Assembly: GCF_963678635.1 (NCBI RefSeq) | Contig: NW_026971421.1 | Location: 1 to 64,000, forward strand | Direction of reading: 5' to 3' | Source: Symsagittifera roscoffensis | Lineage: Eukaryota; Xenacoelomorpha; Acoela; Convolutidae | Length of the DNA stretch: 64,000 nucleotides | Shown: piece after piece, positions 20,559 through 31,956 of the stretch | How positions within the stretch are numbered: the first letter of the stretch is position 1 | How the letters are laid out: every line of letters starts with the position of its first letter | Notes under the pieces: model-generated | The model's input: the letters and a program-made list of their open reading frames with translations, nothing else | Told to the model about the DNA's origin: nothing | Database searches by the model: none | Program-made: the position numbers and the translations under genes

Positions 20559-21760
20559 GCGAATGCAGTACTGTTAGCAGGGTTGTAGTAGTGTTGTAGT
20601 GAATTGTAGCGAAGACCGAATAATAATGTTGGTAAAACAATTACCAGCAGCAAAAAAATTGGCAACTTTCTTTTCGTTTTGTCAGTAATAGGAAGTTTGC
20701 ACTTATGTAGATCTAGTGAATAAGTGATACCTCCAATAAATGCTATCACCAATCCAAAAACTCCCTTTTCGCCAATTTTTTCTCCAAAAGCCATTGTTGC
20801 GACGAGCACGTTCAAGATGCGCTTTCCAACATTCAGAAGTGAATGGGATGGCGCATTGATGAAAGTTAGAACGGTAATTGAGGCCAAATTATAAAGTCCA
20901 TGAAAAACAATTGCCTGAAACCCATACCATTCGCAAGTAAAGATCATCTTGGAGAACCTTGGAAGGTTTTGAATGGTAAAAAGCAATTGTAGGCAAGAAA
21001 TCATGGCACCAGCTGATGTAATTTCAATAAACTTGTGAACTGCATTCACAGCAGTAGCGGTTTTTTCAGCTTCTTTTGTCTGAAAATATTTGACAGTAAC
21101 ATTACGGAACGATATCGAAACACCAGAAAGAAGAGCAAAAGTAATAGAAAAGATATTAACACTGGAATCTTTTTTTTTCTGCGATAGTAGAACGGCAGTT
21201 CCTGTAATTGTAACCATCATCGAAATAAACTTTCTTGCGGTGACTTCTTTGAAAGACTGTTCGAAAATTACAGTCAAAACCAGAGTCTCAATAGGCTCAA
21301 TAAGCTTGATGATTTGAACTACACTGGCACTTCCATAAGTAAAACCAAGATTCGTAAAAAGACTTCCTAGGGAATGGAAAATTCCAATCACAAGAAACGA
21401 TTTATCAACCACTGGTACTGGTATGTAGTCTTGCAGTTTTTTTGTAAATGGTTTGTGATTCTTCTGATCGGCAAGTTCTCCGGTAAGATGACAGTACTCA
21501 CAAAGTGCGATCTTTTTATCCTTTTCAATTTCCTCAGTTTGTTGAGATTTGTTGAATTTTTTTAGAATAAAGTAAATTGGAAGTGCGATGCAAAGACCAG
21601 CCAAAAGTTGATACGTGGTTAGTATAATCATCATTTGTTCCCGAGAAAAGTTTTCGTTTTTGTTTGGCATGATCTGCTGCACAAGATGTTGTGTGGCAAC
21701 CGCATTTTTGGAACTAGTATAATACCAAATTGCAGTAAGGGTGGCAACAATTTCAATCAT
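19318..21760 (-). CDS. Transporter (TPT family) fused to polysaccharide pyruvyltransferase, one frameshift
   Basis: Start ATG at 21760. Residues 1-355 are a nucleotide-sugar/triose-phosphate-translocator-type transporter with ten hydrophobic segments (3-16, 43-67, 121-141, 145-167, 177-193, 202-222, 243-263, 278-301, 313-326, 332-350). A basic loop (KTKRK, 361-365) and an eleventh segment (366-384) follow. Residues ~433 to the end are a PF04230-type pyruvyltransferase: LLGPHDRYNFGDLLF, IIYAGGEALG, SMGGTISPE and, after the shift, LISTSLHCRIIAF. An A9 run (19750-19758) breaks the frame at about residue 667. The duplicate has A8 and reads through, giving a predicted ~810 aa. No introns are seen. 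Ten plus one membrane segments place the enzyme in the lumen, and N-x-S/T sites (N396, N422, N478 and two more) agree. Known: such enzymes transfer pyruvate from PEP to glycans, and fission yeast needs a separate TPT-family PEP transporter for this. Inferred: this protein does both. Confidence 0.8.
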
Positions 21761-21766
21761 GATTGT

Positions 21767-22717
21767 TGTAATATAGCGTTGCTTGCTGTATCAAATAGTG
21801 GTTGAGTATCAACTTTTGTTTCAGAGTAGCGAAGTTTAGTGTTTCGGATGTGCGGTCTAGGCTGGCAATCTTCGACTCAGGGATGCGCTTCGTGATGTCT
21901 GCTCAACCTTTGCTGGGGCCTGATGTATCGATTTAATAAAAGTGAGTAATATTGTTGAACTAAAACGATTCTTTTCCGGAGCTACTGGTTTTTTTGTCGC
22001 TCTCTCAATTCTACTGATCTGATAATCAGTTTAATGTTTATATTAGGCAAGTATACATTCACACTTTGTCATTGACATAATATAGCTTATATATTATATT
22101 TCGATATATATATAATATAGCTTACATAATATATTTCAATCTATTTAGAGTCTAGTTTGCTCCAATTAAGGTAAATATTGATAACTGACCAACATAGGTT
22201 TTTAGCTCTATGTTACATAAACACACTCGTTGATTTCTTCCCTAATGGCTATAAATAAGGCCAAATTCATGGAATTTTAAGCACTGAGATAATAAATTTT
22301 TAACTGATGAGAGCATTGGTAAAATTTATGAATAGTTTCGACAATGCTTAAGCAGGAAAGACAAGCATGCAATTTAATTATATTATCAAATATGAGGGTT
22401 AAAACTACAACTCATTTTTCTTCTAAGTTAAATTTCATGCGTAATTCAACACTTTGATTTAAGAGTTAAAATACTTCTCTGATTTAAGACAGGGCAAATA
22501 TTTTGATGCTTCAACTGATTGAAAATAAATGGCCACATTGTCAGTCATTATGACGTGAAATGATTATGGGTTTGATGAAACGCAGTTAACTGTTCTTTAA
22601 CGGCTTAACTCTCCTCTTCATTTCCGTTCGGGTCAACCTGGGAATTCATTCTCCTGCTGCTGTTTCCCATAGAAGAACAGACTGGGGTTCTTCTTGATTG
22701 CTCTGCTGTGTCATATA
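21767..22717 (-). mobile_element. 3' LTR of Gypsy element 1
   Basis: Colinear with the 5' LTR at 31957-32837. Shared landmarks are ACTTGCTGTATCAAATAGTGG, CAGAGCTACTGG, ACACACTTGTTGATT, GGAAAGACAAGCATGCA and CCGTTCGGGTCAACCTGGGAA. It contains an extra ~40 bp internal tandem duplication (AATATAGCTTA units, 22077-22140) and lacks ~35 bp near its start. On the minus strand it ends ...TATATTACA only six bases before the transporter-pyruvyltransferase ATG. The copies differ at many sites, so the insertion is old. Confidence 0.85.
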
Positions 22718-22757
22718 ATCATCCAACTCGTTTCGAGTTACTACCATGTACTTCTCT

Positions 22758-25080
22758 CTAACTTTGGAGCCCTGCTGTTTTTTTCCTTTTCGAGGCTGTT
22801 ACGGACAGGGTTGGCCTCAGTTGTATCTTTTGTATCTTTCCCTCTTGCGATTTTAGGAAATTTGGAATCAATCTTCGGAAAACTGCGAAACGGTGGTATA
22901 GGTACATCACCAGTGCGTGCAGTAGTATATTTCCGAAGAATACTATTGTGGTCAGAATCATTGAGAGTCGCAGAGGTACATACTGCTCGAATTTTTCCAC
23001 AAGGCTGGGTTTGAGAAATCTCAGTGCGGTGGGTCTCACCAAATCTTCGTTAGGTGCGCGCTGTCTATTAATTCTGCCTTAACATCACGCAGTAGTTTTA
23101 CTCCTGCATCAGTTTTAGATTCGTTATACGGCAGTTCTGTTAGATCCTGCATTTCCGTGAGGAGATGCTATAACTGGTCTGGCAATTTAACGTGTATTCG
23201 CTTTGCTGATACTTTATTGCAACTGTCAAGGTACGGTCTTATTTTTATGTACTTGGAAATCAACTGTGTCCCACAGTCTAGTGTTAGCAAGCATATATTG
23301 TAATCAGCGTGATCCTCCTCTCTTCTGGGAGTGTTTACTTCATCTAAGCTATATTCCCTGAGAGAAAATGCAGCGCTGGCTGAAGTTGTCAAGCAGATTC
23401 CGTAACCCAAGCTCGTCGCCTTTTCCCGAGTCGTCAATAGAATCTTTTCCGTCTCAAATACCATCAGAGCAGTCATTGCTGAATGAAAATACAGCGCTGC
23501 GAGACATGACAATCGTCCGAGCTGGGTCTCCGTTCTTTGGTGACAGATTCAATACGTGGTTGTTCCGAGGCACTAGGAGTACTACTGTTCAGTGAGAACG
23601 GTCGTCTCCATTGAATCTTCCGCGATTGCTAAATAAGGGCCCTCTGTGACCCATTTAACAGCTTCGCTTGGATCCGTCTGTGATTTTGGGACGACTTGTG
23701 CGCGATATATTTGGAAGGTTGTTTGGTTTGACGCGTATGGGATTGTCAAGCTGAGTAGTAAGCCTTTGTCAGTTGTAGTTACATCGCGAAGTAGATTTGC
23801 ATCATTGTAGGAGTGTACATCGCTCAGTAGTATCGCGAGGGTCAGCTCCTCTAGACTGAGTCAATCACTGCTAGCAACTATTCTTGGGGCAGAAGAGCTC
23901 TTACCTCAATTTTGTAGCGTCGGAATTGAGGTAAGAATATTCTAGTCGAATGCATATCTTCTCTAGAAAAGTACAATCATATAAGGATGTTGATAGCACA
24001 GAGGTTGCCAGTTGGTGAACGAAGAAGAGGCTTACTGGAAAATGATTCAAAATTCAAAGACTTCGAGAAACTGAGTCTTCTTAACAAATAAGTTCATATG
24101 TATGTCTTTGGTTTTGCTTTGATGTTGTATAATTAAGCGTATTTAATATTTCTGAGGTTTTGTTCCAATGTTCTGAAATATTCGTCCCAGCTAACTTTTG
24201 GCAGCTTCAACATGAATGGTCATTTGGTCATTGATTAAAGAAGTTTTGCAATCCGTACGTTAGTTTGATAGGGGACGAAAAAGTTTTTTATCCGCAATCT
24301 TATCACATGGCAGGGAAAAGTGACTTTCGAGATCTCGAGTTGTAAACATTTCCTCCTCCGCCGGTCATTTACAGCGTCGTCTTTGGTGCTCGTAGGATCA
24401 CTGATGACAAACTTTTCGAAATCCATACGTTTGTTTGATGGGACGGGAATGTTTTCCACACCCAATCTTAACACATGGCTGGTTAGAGAGAATTTCGAGA
24501 TCTCGAGAGGTAAACGTTTCTTCCTCCACCAGGCTTCAGAATCCTCCTCATTAGTGGCCCTCGGTTCATTGTTGGTAGTTTTTCCACTTATAAACGAATA
24601 TGGCAATTTTGATGTTAGTTTTTTGGAAAATATTGAAAATGATGTTGAAGGCTGAACTTTCTCGCAAGTTGTCAAGTCCACATCCTATCTTGGGAAGGGC
24701 CAGGTGGTTTATCCCTTGATCAAGTAGCTATTTCCTCATGCAGCGGGGGCTGCGTGTAAGGTCAAAATGAGACGGTTTTTTGAAATTTTGCAATTTTGTC
24801 AGTAAATTGATGATTTGGTGTGTTTCGATTGAATTCAACGTGGGCTGTAGCACTGGGTAGACATCGCAAATCTGCCGTGCGATTCTTTTGCTGATTTGAT
24901 AGTAGCTGGATACGCAGTGAGCGATAGGGCCTGTGAAATGCAAGAGGTCTCCGGTGCCAACCATTATGTTATGTGCCTCTTGTATTGAGTTCAGCGTGTC
25001 TCTGCTGCTGCGGCGCCATATTTGCGCTTTGGTGCTTTTTGCGCACGGTTTTAGCTGCTCATTATGAGGCATTTCTTTTG
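22758..25080 (-). pseudogene. Env-like ORF3 of Gypsy element 1, broken
   Basis: Between the integrase end and the 3' LTR the minus strand holds several protein-like frames. 24728-25072 includes LLHFTGPIAHCVSSYYQ and a helical stretch. 24235-24681 contains a repeated FEKFVISDPTS-like region. 23168-23512 is a Cys-bearing segment. 22758-23042 has a strong hydrophobic segment (LSMILTTIVFFGNILLHALV) followed by a basic tail, then a stop 40 bases before the LTR. Position, length and one C-terminal membrane anchor fit an envelope-like glycoprotein. I see no motif that names the family. Frames are disconnected, so it is inactive. It could instead be an unrelated third ORF. Confidence 0.5.
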
Positions 25081-25689
25081 CTGGTCGGGAGAAAATGATT
25101 CATTTGCCTCCCCTGCTTGTTGTCGTATTTTTTCGTGTTTTTTCTTTCTGTGTATGTCTTGGGCTTAATGTAACAGGAGCGACCTCGTGTCCATTTGCTG
25201 TTCGCATCCCGTAATTTCGAGGTTGCTTATCACGAGTTGGTACCCAGTGTTGCCGTACGTCCTTGCTGGATTTAGTTTGTCCATTAATACTGACATGTGC
25301 TATGAATTTGCCTGCATCTCATTCGCTGTGGTTCTTGTACGTGTTGATCCTCGACAATTTTGCCGCGTTCTTGTTCTGAGCTGCTGCTCTTTGCATGTGA
25401 TCTTCTCCAAAGGGTGCTTCATGCTGCTCTGGTTGGGTTGGATTGAATGGCTCCGGTGCTATGTCAGGTGGAGATGGCGGTCGGTCGCAGTGGTGCTATT
25501 GTTACCGGTGATGGCAGCGATGGTGGTGGAACTGCTGGCGAGGGGTCATGTACCATTGCCGCTTGTACTGGTTCATGAACTAATGTCTCAGTTGGTGCTG
25601 GGGGACTCCTCTCGGTATTGAAAATCGAAGTGCTATTGGTAATCTGTGCCTTATTACCTCGAGATTCTCCTGAAGTTGTCTGCTAGCAG

Positions 25690-28600
25690 CTGTGGCAAAG
25701 AGTCATTGAACAGTCCTGGTTCACTTCGGTATTTTCCAAGCAAAGGATCTATCGTGAAAATGCCGGAGTGATCGGTTCCACATCTTCAAATGGGTGTTGA
25801 GTTTTTATAGGCCGCAATGGAATTCTATGCAGACACTGGTTATAATTGGTTCCCACCATGCGAATGATGTAGTTACTATTCGTTAGCATCTTTTCTGTTG
25901 TTTTCTGTTTCTGTTGTTGGACTGACTGGTCAGCAGATGATTCAGGAGCAAGCAAAACGTATGCAGTTCTAGCGGTTGTGCTAGCGCTTTCTGGTCATAG
26001 TATTCTCGATATCGATGATATGAGGCGACAATGTTGTCTTTGGTCTCTTTGAAATTTTCCAGCATCGCGTGTTGTAGTGCTGTGACAAAGTCAGCTTCTG
26101 CCGTTGCGATTTGCAATGCCTATGTCGGGAATCATAGATCAAGGGGTTTGGATGGTTCTTTTCCAAGGAAGACAGTGTTTGGGCAACATCCAATCGACAA
26201 ATAGTTTGATGTATTATGGATTAATGTTGCGAGTGGTACATATTTGTGCCAGTCTGACCATTGCGCGTCTGTGTTCAGTTTAAGGATCCGCTTCAATAGT
26301 CCATGGGATCTCTCCCTTAGTCTCATTGTTTGAGGGTGTTTTAATGTCGAATGGCTGATGTGAATGTCAAGCAGGCCTGTGAGTTCGTGAATCAATTTAG
26401 ACGTGATTACACTTCCCAGGTCAGACACAATCTTTCTTGCAACGTAGCTGTGCAAAAGAACAATTTGGATAGTTCTCTTGCAACTGTGTTTGCGCTTGCG
26501 TTTGTCATTGGCGCTGCAAACAGAAATTTTGACAATAAATCTGATCACAAATTTAAGCACATTTGACATCAGTGGTCCAAAGATATCGAACATGTCTCTC
26601 GAAACGACTGTAACGACAAAAGTGGCTGAAGATTGGTGCTTGCCTGACGCGTTATTAAAACTTGGACAAGTCAAACAGTTTTTGACAGTGTTTATTAAGA
26701 ACTCAGTAAATCCTGGTAAGTAAAATCGCTTTCTGAATTCTTCAGTAGTTCTGGTCATCGCAATTTGTTTTTCTGTCATCGAGTTATTGCTTCTAAAATT
26801 GACTTGTTTCCATAATTGCTTCGGCAGGCAAAATTGTTTGCCATTGATTTATCCAGTGTCATTGTAAAGTTGCGAAGGATAACTTCTATTAAACTGTTTG
26901 GCGTACTTCTTAAGATGACTGTTCCCATAAATCAGATCTGTATTCGGTGGCGTTTTTTGCTGGCCTCTTAAATTAAACTAGTGCTTTTCGCTCGATGGCC
27001 TTAGTATTGTCACTGTTTTTTGTTTATCGAGGTTTGCTTGATAGAGTCCTAGTCGCTGCAGGTTGGCTACAAGGGTGTCATCGAGATATTCGATTTTGGA
27101 GAAAGCTTCTTCTACTGATTGAATCAGATTCAATGATGCATCCTGTACACTTGCTGTCGAGTCGATGTATATTTCGCGGACTGGTATTTTATTGAAAGAG
27201 ATGCGGACGGTGCTGATTGCATTCGAGATAGAAAGTCTGCAGCGTGTTTAGCTGTTCCTGGGTTGTGAGCAACGATGATGTCCAGGATTTTACACAATGA
27301 TGGGGTATCGTTTTTGAATGGTCAGACTTCTATTAAAACTGCGTCAGACTTCTATTATCTGTTAAAACTATCACTGGTTTGGCTGATCCCCAGATGTAAT
27401 GCAAGAAATAATCAATTGCGAAATACAAGGCTAGAAAATTTTTGTAGTAGGTTGAAAATTCAGCTGTGCTGTATTAAACCACCGGGAACCAAAAAAACGG
27501 GCGCGTACTTATTAATATCTTCGTTTTTCTCATTTTTGACGTAGTCCTCGACCATCAGCACGAATTCAGTCCCGTGGAAGCTAGCATTGCAGAGAAGGAC
27601 ATTTTGTAGTCCTGGCTTGGTTAGTCTGAGTGTCAACGTCAACGCTTATATTAAGTCTGCTCTTAAGGTTTCGAGGTTTTTATAGCTGTCTTCAATTATT
27701 TCGAAATCAGATTGCTTCTTTAGCAGCTTATAGAACGGAAAAAGCTTTTCATCAAGACTCGGCATGTAGTTCCAAAAAATGCACAAACCCAATGATTTTT
27801 TTTGCTTATTTCAGTGTTCTTGGCAATTTTATGTTGCTTTGAAATGTAGCAAATTTTCCTTCCTCTGGAGTAACTACTTGTAGCGTGACTACAACTCCTA
27901 GTAACTTCATTCTAATTTTCGGATGCATTCGAATGTTTTCTTTAACCTGCGGATTAGTTCCTGATAATTATTTACCGCACTTGCTATATCGTTCACGAAC
28001 TGTGTACATAAATGAGCTGCTAGGCAGGGATCGAGGTAGTGACGGATGAATGAACTTAATCCCTTGACAGATTTACCTAAACCTTGGGTCAGGCATTTGT
28101 AGGCGTATGTCCACGACCCGAAGTTAAATGCCAAAAATTAGACCAAAAATTCATTTGCCATTTGCACTCAACGGTATGCTTGCGAAAAGCCTAATTTGGA
28201 AACAAACTTTTTTCGACAAAGTGATTCGATGCAACGGTCTGATATTGGGAAACTACTTTTTATAAAGTCAGTTTTGAATGAATGATTGATGTGCCTGAAG
28301 TCAATCAACAATCCGCAATTTTGCAGATCGTTTTTTATGACAAGACTACCAAATTAAGAATGCGACAGAGTTTTTTTAAGTCCAAAGTAGTGCATCACAA
28401 CTAGTTCAATCGTCAATTCATTCCTTAATTGAATGAGCGTAGGTGGTCCTTGAGTGTACAATGGGCGATGATGTTCGGGTGTTATTTTGATTTATAGATG
28501 GGATTTATAGCCCACGTCAAATCAGTGTTTGGCAAAAAAAAATCCGCTTATTCGATAAGTAAGTGTTCCAATTCTGACCTTTGGTCATTTGTCGGCACTG

Positions 28601-29640
28601 AATACTCCCACTGAAAATTAATCAAAAAGATCTTCCAGTCTTGAATATTATTATTTGGATCAATTTTCTCGAGACCTTGTATATAGAGGATTTGGTCATG
28701 AAATTCGTTTTGGATACTGAGGAGTGATTCCGGGTTAGGACACGATTTTTTCGTCGGGAACCAAAATTTCTCGTATTCCGCTGGTCGTTTTTGGTCTAGA
28801 GCTACTGCTGGGCTTGTTTCTTGCAAGAATAACTCATTAAATTACAGTTTGACATTGTCTGGCTGGTTCATTTTCGCTAGTGCCAACGTTTGCGGTTCGA
28901 TCTGAATCAAATGTATGTATTCGGTTATTTTAAGTATCGAAAAACTGATTTCCAGTTTCAGTTATATATGGCAACATTAAATTATGTTCTGTCATGTTAA
29001 ATGCTGTAAGGTAGACAATATTTTTTGGTTAACTTCGTTTATTGATGAGGTTACTGCTGATTTTCTTTTTTATTGGAGTTTTTCTAATGGGAAGATTATT
29101 TCGGTGGTTTTTTCTATGTCCGTCAGGGTGTCTAACAATTGGAATTGGATTACGATGGTTTGGTAGGGGGCTATTGAGTGTTTTTTGGTGAGGACTGGAG
29201 GAAATTTTTTCACCTAGTTGCCGCGCTTGGGAGCATGGATCGGTTTGATTTCATTCATTTGAAGTGTCAAATCTGGGAATTGAAGAAGATTGTATTTCGA
29301 AAAGACGTGTATATGGAGCTTTTTAAAAAAAAGGGTTTCCCAGAATTGTTGAGTTCGCGGAGTTCGACACAAGAAGCCAAGAAGCGTTTCTGTAAACGTC
29401 ATATCTGCATTGGTGAGCTCTATCGTTGCTTCAATTTCTACGGATACAATTTGTCCTCCTGCCATTCTTACTTGTTTCAGGCTCGAACTAGCGATTGCGA
29501 AAGGTGCGAATAGCTTCTTTTCATTTTTAAGATCGTCAAAGGTTTGTTTTGATATTACGTTTGCACAAGCCCCCGTGTCGATGAGCACTCTTCTGTGAAG
29601 GCTCGGGTCGAATCGTGTTTTCATGCATGGTAAAACGGCG
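25690..29640 (-). pseudogene. Gypsy element 1 pol (protease, RT, RNase H, integrase), broken
   Basis: Protease: VLIDTGACANVISKQTF (29530-29580). A linker with QWEYSVPTNDQRSELEHLL (28550-28640) precedes the RT. RT: GLLIDFRHINHSFK (~28290-28330), KLGFSQAY (~28170-28200), LTQGLGKSVKGLSSF (~28045-28100) and FVNDIAS, the catalytic-box remnant, at 27979-28000. RNase H: LLCNASFHGTEFVLMVEDY (27545-27605) and later AHNPGTAKHAADFLSRMQ (27215-27275). Integrase: a CLTC half of the zinc site (~26670), FDIFGPL, a Glu in RERSHGLLKRIL, then the end region YIIRMVGTNYNQCLHRI (25835-25895). Many stops and shifts separate these parts. An intact copy would process, reverse-transcribe and integrate the element. 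The RT catalytic box reads VND rather than xDD. Confidence 0.85.
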
Positions 29641-29702
29641 CCTTCTGTATGCAGAACTGCATATAAGTCAATAGTTTGGTCTTCTTGTATCTTGGCTTGA
29701 AG

Positions 29703-31282
29703 ATGTTATAGTTTCGATTTGCGTGATTTTCGTGACTTAAAGGCTTTATAACTTTTAAATGATGTCATTGCCTGACTGAGTGGTTTTTTTTTAGTTTTTG
29801 GTCCCATTTGGAACAAGAAATTCGGTTGTTGATGACCTTCTTGTCTTTGCGTGTGCCAGCAATCACTCACTGTAAGTCCGAATTTTCCGCAATGACCGCA
29901 GAACTTAGGTCCGGACCGGACTGTTAGGCTATATGGTGAGTCTGGATTTTGGGTGGTAACCTGTTGCATCATAATTGGTGGTGTCTGTTGGGCGAGACGG
30001 AAGTTCTGCTGTGGCTGCATAACCAGCGCTGGTTGCTTTTGGTTTTGCTGGCCTTGAAGGTACGTCTGGTTTTGTTAAGATGGGGCAACCTTTTGGGCTG
30101 GAAGATAGGCCTGGTTGTGCTGAAATTGTGGGTTTTGTTGGATTACAGGAATCTGTTGCATCTGTCGTGGAAACTGGAACAGTTGTGGGGGATACTGCAT
30201 GTTCTGAAGTCCAGAGAAACTTTGGATTCCGAATCCCCATCGTTTCTCTGTTGTCCGTTCTTCTTTCCTTTCCAAATTCTTCCTCTTCTTTGCGCGTTTA
30301 TTTTTTGCCCAAATCTACTTCCTTGGTTCGGGTCAGACATATTCCCTTGGATTTGGCCATTACCATTTCCTTGATTAGACGATTAGATTCCGTAATTCTG
30401 CTCTATCTGGTTTGGGCTATTCCCGCCTGAATTTTGATTAGTCTGTTGAAAACCCAATTGTGTGTTCCCTTTAATACCTTGTGATTGTGACTGGATCATC
30501 TTTTTTTAATCCGACAGCTCACTACGGACTTCATTAAGTTGTTTCTCGATCTGCTCCTGGTCTGTTGTCGATTTTGACATTACGCTAATCAGATTGTGAG
30601 AGACTGTCTCGATCAGTTTGTTGAAGCCATCTTCTGGGTAGTCTTCATTATGGCAGACTTCTCAAATAGTCATTTGTGTACGGGCCAGTTTGCAAAGCTC
30701 TTCGGCCGTTGTTGCGGCTGATTGTTCCATCATTTTCAAAAGGAGCCAGTTAGGCATACCTTTGGTGAATAGACATTTGATCTGTTCGTTCCGGTTATCG
30801 TTAATTGCGTCGACTCGTTCTTGGCGTTGCGCCGTCTCTCCAATAAAAGCGCGCTACGTCTGCAGCTGTTGCAGCGCCTACTAGTGCTGCATCGACTGGG
30901 GCAACGGCTGGTAAGTCCGGTGTCGGGTAGCCTCGTTGTGCTTTTTTTTTGTGAGATTGACCAGGTAATTCTTTGGCGAATCTCGCTTAAAATCAAATTT
31001 GAGTTGTTCGATTTTCAGTACGTGTACCTCTTTCCATTTTAGGGTTGCAGAAATAGTCTCGTAGTGCCGCTAGTTTGAGAGGTATGTCTGCTTTCGTTAG
31101 CGCTGGCAGTGTCAGGTAGAATCGCAACGCGCTGTCTCGCACGTGCAGTTGTAGAGAATTCACTTGCTGTGCATTGGCAATTCCCCCTTCTCCCATGTAT
31201 CCTCAGAAGAGCTGTTCAAATTGAGAGAAAACTTCTGTTTTGTTTCAGCCAAGTTTTTGACTGAGATTCGAGTGTGCGCCAT
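29703..31282 (-). pseudogene. Gypsy element 1 gag, broken
   Basis: The minus-strand ATG at 31282 starts MAHTRISVKN. After a one-base shift near 31195 the frame gives DSALRFYLTLPALTKADIPL and ALRDYFCNPK. Further shifted pieces read PKNYLVNLTKK, LPAVAPVDAA, RNEQIKCLFTKGMPNWLL and ATTAEELCKLARTQMTI, the usual order of this Gypsy gag type. A Gln/Asn-rich region follows, then a degenerate zinc knuckle CGHCGKFGLTVSDCW (29870-29915) whose His is replaced by Leu. A basic tail ends at 29706. The first ~230 bases are also present in the second tandem unit (35742-35970). Confidence 0.8.
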
Positions 31283-31940
31283 CTTATCACAATTAAATTA
31301 TTGTCAAGAATGGTTCAGATATGATTTCAGATAGAACAGTCAAATTTTATAGTGGAAATAATCAAGGCCTAGTGGGTAAAAGAGTTTTCAGGACGTAATA
31401 TTTGTCTCACTGAAATTATATCTTTTTTTTGTACTTTTGTTAGTTATGAGCGAGGGTTTATTAAATCTTCTTTCCTATATATTCTTCTTCAAAACTTTCA
31501 ATTTTTCTATTTTTCTACTCCCGGCTTTAATATGTTTCCAAAAAAAAGTTTCCTATTTTGATTAGGTTTTAAGCACTGCCTAAAAATTTATGCGGTTCTC
31601 GTGAATGATTTTATATGGCTGGTTTCAATATGAGCACTTTTAAATTCATTTTAAGCACCAGGAGCTTATGGTTTTTGAACTAACTGTTTTAGCATAGTGT
31701 ATCACCTTCTTTGAGAAGTGTAGCAGTTGTCATCAACACATCAATTGTAGTTTGCTCACAGTTGTAGTCTTTCACTGGGTGAGGTCAGTTTCCAGTTGTG
31801 CCCCTCCCTTCTGCTGGTTTGAACACTTTACTTCCTTGATCTTGTTTCAGCCTGCGCTGTGGAAGTAATCTTGACGTCTTTTTGGATGTGTCTTCACTTT
31901 GCAATCAATCTGCTCTTCTCAGAAAATTTGGATACTTCAT
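31283..31940 (-). other. Leader of Gypsy element 1
   Basis: Non-coding sequence between the primer binding site and the gag ATG. It is copied in units 2 and 3 (35972-36631, 39294-39782). The only visible feature is a T-rich stretch near 31420-31560. Confidence 0.6.
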
Positions 31941-31955
31941 CCACTCCTGTCGCCA
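31941..31955 (-). promoter_or_regulatory. Primer binding site of Gypsy element 1
   Basis: The minus strand reads TGGCGACAGGAGTGG immediately inside the LTR end. It begins with the obligatory TGG (complement of tRNA CCA), and the rest resembles the complement of a Leu-type tRNA 3' end. Copies: 36632-36646 (identical) and 39783-39797 (two changes). Confidence 0.7.
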
Positions 31956-31956
31956 G

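Noticed and set aside
23800-24060. Possible tRNA or small RNA gene near short inverted repeats
   Set aside because: No cloverleaf, no A/B box pair and no consistent stem pairing were found.
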